Shown piece by piece: positions 62,670 to 64,000 of a stretch of DNA of 64,000 nucleotides; the first letter of the stretch is position 1, and every line of letters begins with the position of its first letter. Location: contig NZ_JAQEGR010000011.1 of the NCBI RefSeq assembly GCF_027667425.1, positions 89,933 through 153,932 on the forward strand, in the 5' to 3' direction. This DNA comes from Fusicatenibacter saccharivorans (GTDB lineage: Bacteria > Bacillota > Clostridia > Lachnospirales > Lachnospiraceae). The notes beneath the pieces are model-generated. The model was not told where the DNA came from and searched no databases. It saw only the letters and a list, made by a program, of their open reading frames with translations. The position numbers and the translations under genes were made by a program.

Positions 62670-63374
62670 ATGAAACGAATTTTACTGATGGTGCTGCGGA
62701 ATCTGCTTCTGGTTCCGTGGATGTGGTGCCGGCTCTGTTACCATGCAGCGCATCCGGACAAGTACAGTCTGGAAGAGCACTTTAAAATGCTGCGCTTTAT
62801 TGTACAGCGGGCGAACAAAGGCGGAAACGTCATTGTGGAATCCTATGGAGCAGAAAATCTTCCGGAGCAGGACGGTTTTGTGATGTATCCGAATCACCAG
62901 GGACTGTACGATGTGCTGGCGATCGCAGGAGCGTGCTCGCGTACCTTTACAGTTGTTGCCAAAAAAGAGGTAGAGCATATTCCGTTTTTAAAACAGGTCT
63001 TTGCGTGCATCCACGCGCTGTTTATGGACCGGGAGAATCTGCGGCAGTCAATGCAGGTTATCAATGAGGCGGCCGATGCCGTAAAAGAAGGCAAAAACGT
63101 CATTCTGTTTCCGGAAGGAACGAGGAGCAGAAAGGGAAACCAGCTGCTGGAGTTTAAAAGCGGCAGCTTCAAGATTGCAGTAAAAGCAAAATGCCCGATC
63201 GTGCCGGTTGCGTTAAAAAACTGTTTTGTTCCGTTTGACTCCAATACCGTCCGTCCTGTAACGGTAGAAGTCCATTTTCTCGACCCGATCCCATACGAGG
63301 AATACCAGGGAATGAAGACAACAGAGATTGCCGAGATGGTAAAGAAGAGAATTGAAGCCGTCGTAACCGCGTAG
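62670..63374 (+). CDS. plsC: 1-acylglycerol-3-phosphate acyltransferase
   Basis: A 234-residue membrane-associated acyltransferase that makes phosphatidic acid. The catalytic NHQGLYD (H-x4-D) is near residue 72, the substrate site FPEGTRSRKGN near 150 and the later VPVALKN block near 176. An N-terminal hydrophobic helix anchors it. GGGGAAGGGAAG precedes the ATG. It stands between gyrA and the tRNA-Ser, with terminators on both sides. Confidence 0.9.
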   Translation: MKRILLMVLRNLLLVPWMWCRLCYHAAHPDKYSLEEHFKMLRFIVQRANKGGNVIVESYGAENLPEQDGFVMYPNHQGLYDVLAIAGACSRTFTVVAKKEVEHIPFLKQVFACIHALFMDRENLRQSMQVINEAADAVKEGKNVILFPEGTRSRKGNQLLEFKSGSFKIAVKAKCPIVPVALKNCFVPFDSNTVRPVTVEVHFLDPIPYEEYQGMKTTEIAEMVKKRIEAVVTA

Positions 63375-63380
63375 CGGTTT

Positions 63381-63415
63381 CAGAAAAGAGCGTGATATGC
63401 GCTCTTTTCTGCTAT
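63381..63415 (+). terminator. Terminator after plsC
   Basis: CAGAAAAGAGCG at 63381-63392 pairs perfectly with CGCTCTTTTCTG at 63400-63411. Confidence 0.82.
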
Positions 63416-63492
63416 TCTGGGGGCTGATTTGGGTTCTGTAAGGCATATTTTCTATAATAGTAAGAAAAAAACAAAAAATTCGAAAAAACGGG

Positions 63493-63521
63493 TTGACAAG
63501 AACGTAAGGTTTTTGTATAAT
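63493..63521 (+). promoter_or_regulatory. Consensus promoter of tRNA-Ser
   Basis: TTGACA at 63493-63498, 17 bases, TATAAT at 63516-63521: a full consensus, about 55 bases before the tRNA. Confidence 0.88.
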
Positions 63522-63575
63522 AAACCATGCGTCACGAATGAGTGACTGCACATATCATTTTATATTTAGGCATTT

Positions 63576-63663
63576 GGAGAAGTACTCAAGTGGCTGAAGA
63601 GGCGCCCCTGCTAAGGGTGTAGGTCGGGTAACCGGCGCGAGGGTTCAAATCCCTCCTTCTCCG
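63576..63663 (+). tRNA. tRNA-Ser (anticodon GCU)
   Basis: 88 bases. The acceptor strands GGAGAAG and CTTCTCC pair fully, with discriminator G. The anticodon loop holds CTGCTAA (GCT). A long variable arm (GTAGGTCGGGTAACCGGCGC region) is present, as expected for tRNA-Ser. The T-arm is GAGGG-TTCAAAT-CCCTC. CCA is not encoded. Confidence 0.96.
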
Positions 63664-63707
63664 TTTAAAAGCCAAAAACAAAATGATATTTTTTGTGGAA
63701 AAAGTTC

Positions 63708-63736
63708 TTGACAAACAGCTTCACATCTGATAAGAT
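63708..63736 (+). promoter_or_regulatory. Tandem rRNA-type promoter P1
   Basis: TTGACA at 63708-63713, 17 bases, TAAGAT at 63731-63736. AAGTTC lies just before the -35 as in P2 and P3. Confidence 0.85.
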
Positions 63737-63793
63737 AGCAGAGTTGGTGATAGGTTTGAAAAAACTAATCCAAAAAATAAATTAAAAAAGTTC

Positions 63794-63822
63794 TTGACAA
63801 AAGCGAATGAGTTTGATAAAAT
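63794..63822 (+). promoter_or_regulatory. Tandem rRNA-type promoter P2
   Basis: TTGACA at 63794-63799, 17 bases, TAAAAT at 63817-63822, in the same AAGTTC...GA context as P1 and P3. Confidence 0.87.
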
Positions 63823-63891
63823 AAACGAGTTGCTGATCGAAAGAACGGCAAAGAAGTTAAAAAAACTTCAAAAAATAAATCAAAAAAGTTC

Positions 63892-63920
63892 TTGACAAAC
63901 GAAAAGCTCTGTGATAAAAT
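63892..63920 (+). promoter_or_regulatory. Tandem rRNA-type promoter P3
   Basis: TTGACA at 63892-63897, 17 bases, TAAAAT at 63915-63920. The sequence to the right edge (GATCCTTGATAATTAAAC) is the typical leader before 16S rRNA, whose gene would start beyond the window. Confidence 0.87.
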
Positions 63921-64000
63921 AAATGAGCTGATCCGAGTTGGAACGGCAAAGATCCTTGATAATTAAACAATGAAACACATCCTCGAAAGTTCTGAATAAG

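Overview
The window reads as a chromosome-origin segment of a low-to-mid GC anaerobic Firmicute, most likely a Lachnospiraceae (Clostridium cluster XIVa) gut bacterium. This rests on recognised gene order and families: rpmH-rnpA-yidD-yidC-jag-mnmE-mnmG-rsmG on one side of dnaA, dnaN-S4-recF-gyrB-gyrA on the other, parAB next to DUF4446, serS and DUF3881, and hydroxylamine reductase with a Crp-type regulator. Genus and species cannot be fixed from the sequence alone.

Region 1 (1-9.1 kb) is mobile DNA. It begins inside a MobQ-type relaxase gene with its oriT, an accessory protein, an excisionase, an XRE regulator and a Tn916-like integrase. A small-membrane-protein/TetR pair follows. A second integration module comes next: a 58-residue excisionase-like protein, a protein with four tandem excisionase-type HTH units, and a second integrase. 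It ends near the 3' half of a tRNA-Arg(CCU) gene, which is an attachment site flanked by seven copies of an 8-bp motif (GTTAGCTG). Fragments of a Fic gene and a small alarmone synthetase gene lie on either side of this site.

Region 2 (9.4-16 kb) is an AT-rich, co-directional cassette: cardiolipin synthase, a second phospholipase-D-type protein, an OmpR/histidine-kinase pair, a FUSC membrane protein and a broken CDP-alcohol phosphatidyltransferase. It ends in IS66 debris. A membrane-lipid remodelling role is inferred.

Region 3 (16-30 kb) carries the Crp-Hcp nitrosative-stress pair, a cupin, two gene remnants and a YczE-type membrane protein. A nucleoside uptake and salvage block follows: purine nucleoside phosphorylase, an aminohydrolase, a BMP-type nucleoside ABC importer, deoC and udk.

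Region 4 (30-53 kb), mostly on the minus strand, runs towards the origin: DUF3881, serS, DUF4446 and parBA. A 2-kb pyrimidine-rich gene desert with four parS sites comes next, then an alpha/beta hydrolase and a Gld-like ABC system (ATPase, permease, GldG, DUF4340). A GT-C-type membrane protein, an AT-rich surface protein and the rsmG to rpmH cluster complete it.

Region 5 (53.2-64 kb) is the bipartite oriC with DnaA-box clusters on both sides of dnaA, then dnaN, the S4 protein, recF, gyrB, gyrA and plsC. A tRNA-Ser follows, then three tandem near-identical rRNA-type promoters that run off the right edge, presumably into an rRNA operon. Genes diverge from the origin, so transcription and replication are largely co-directional near it.
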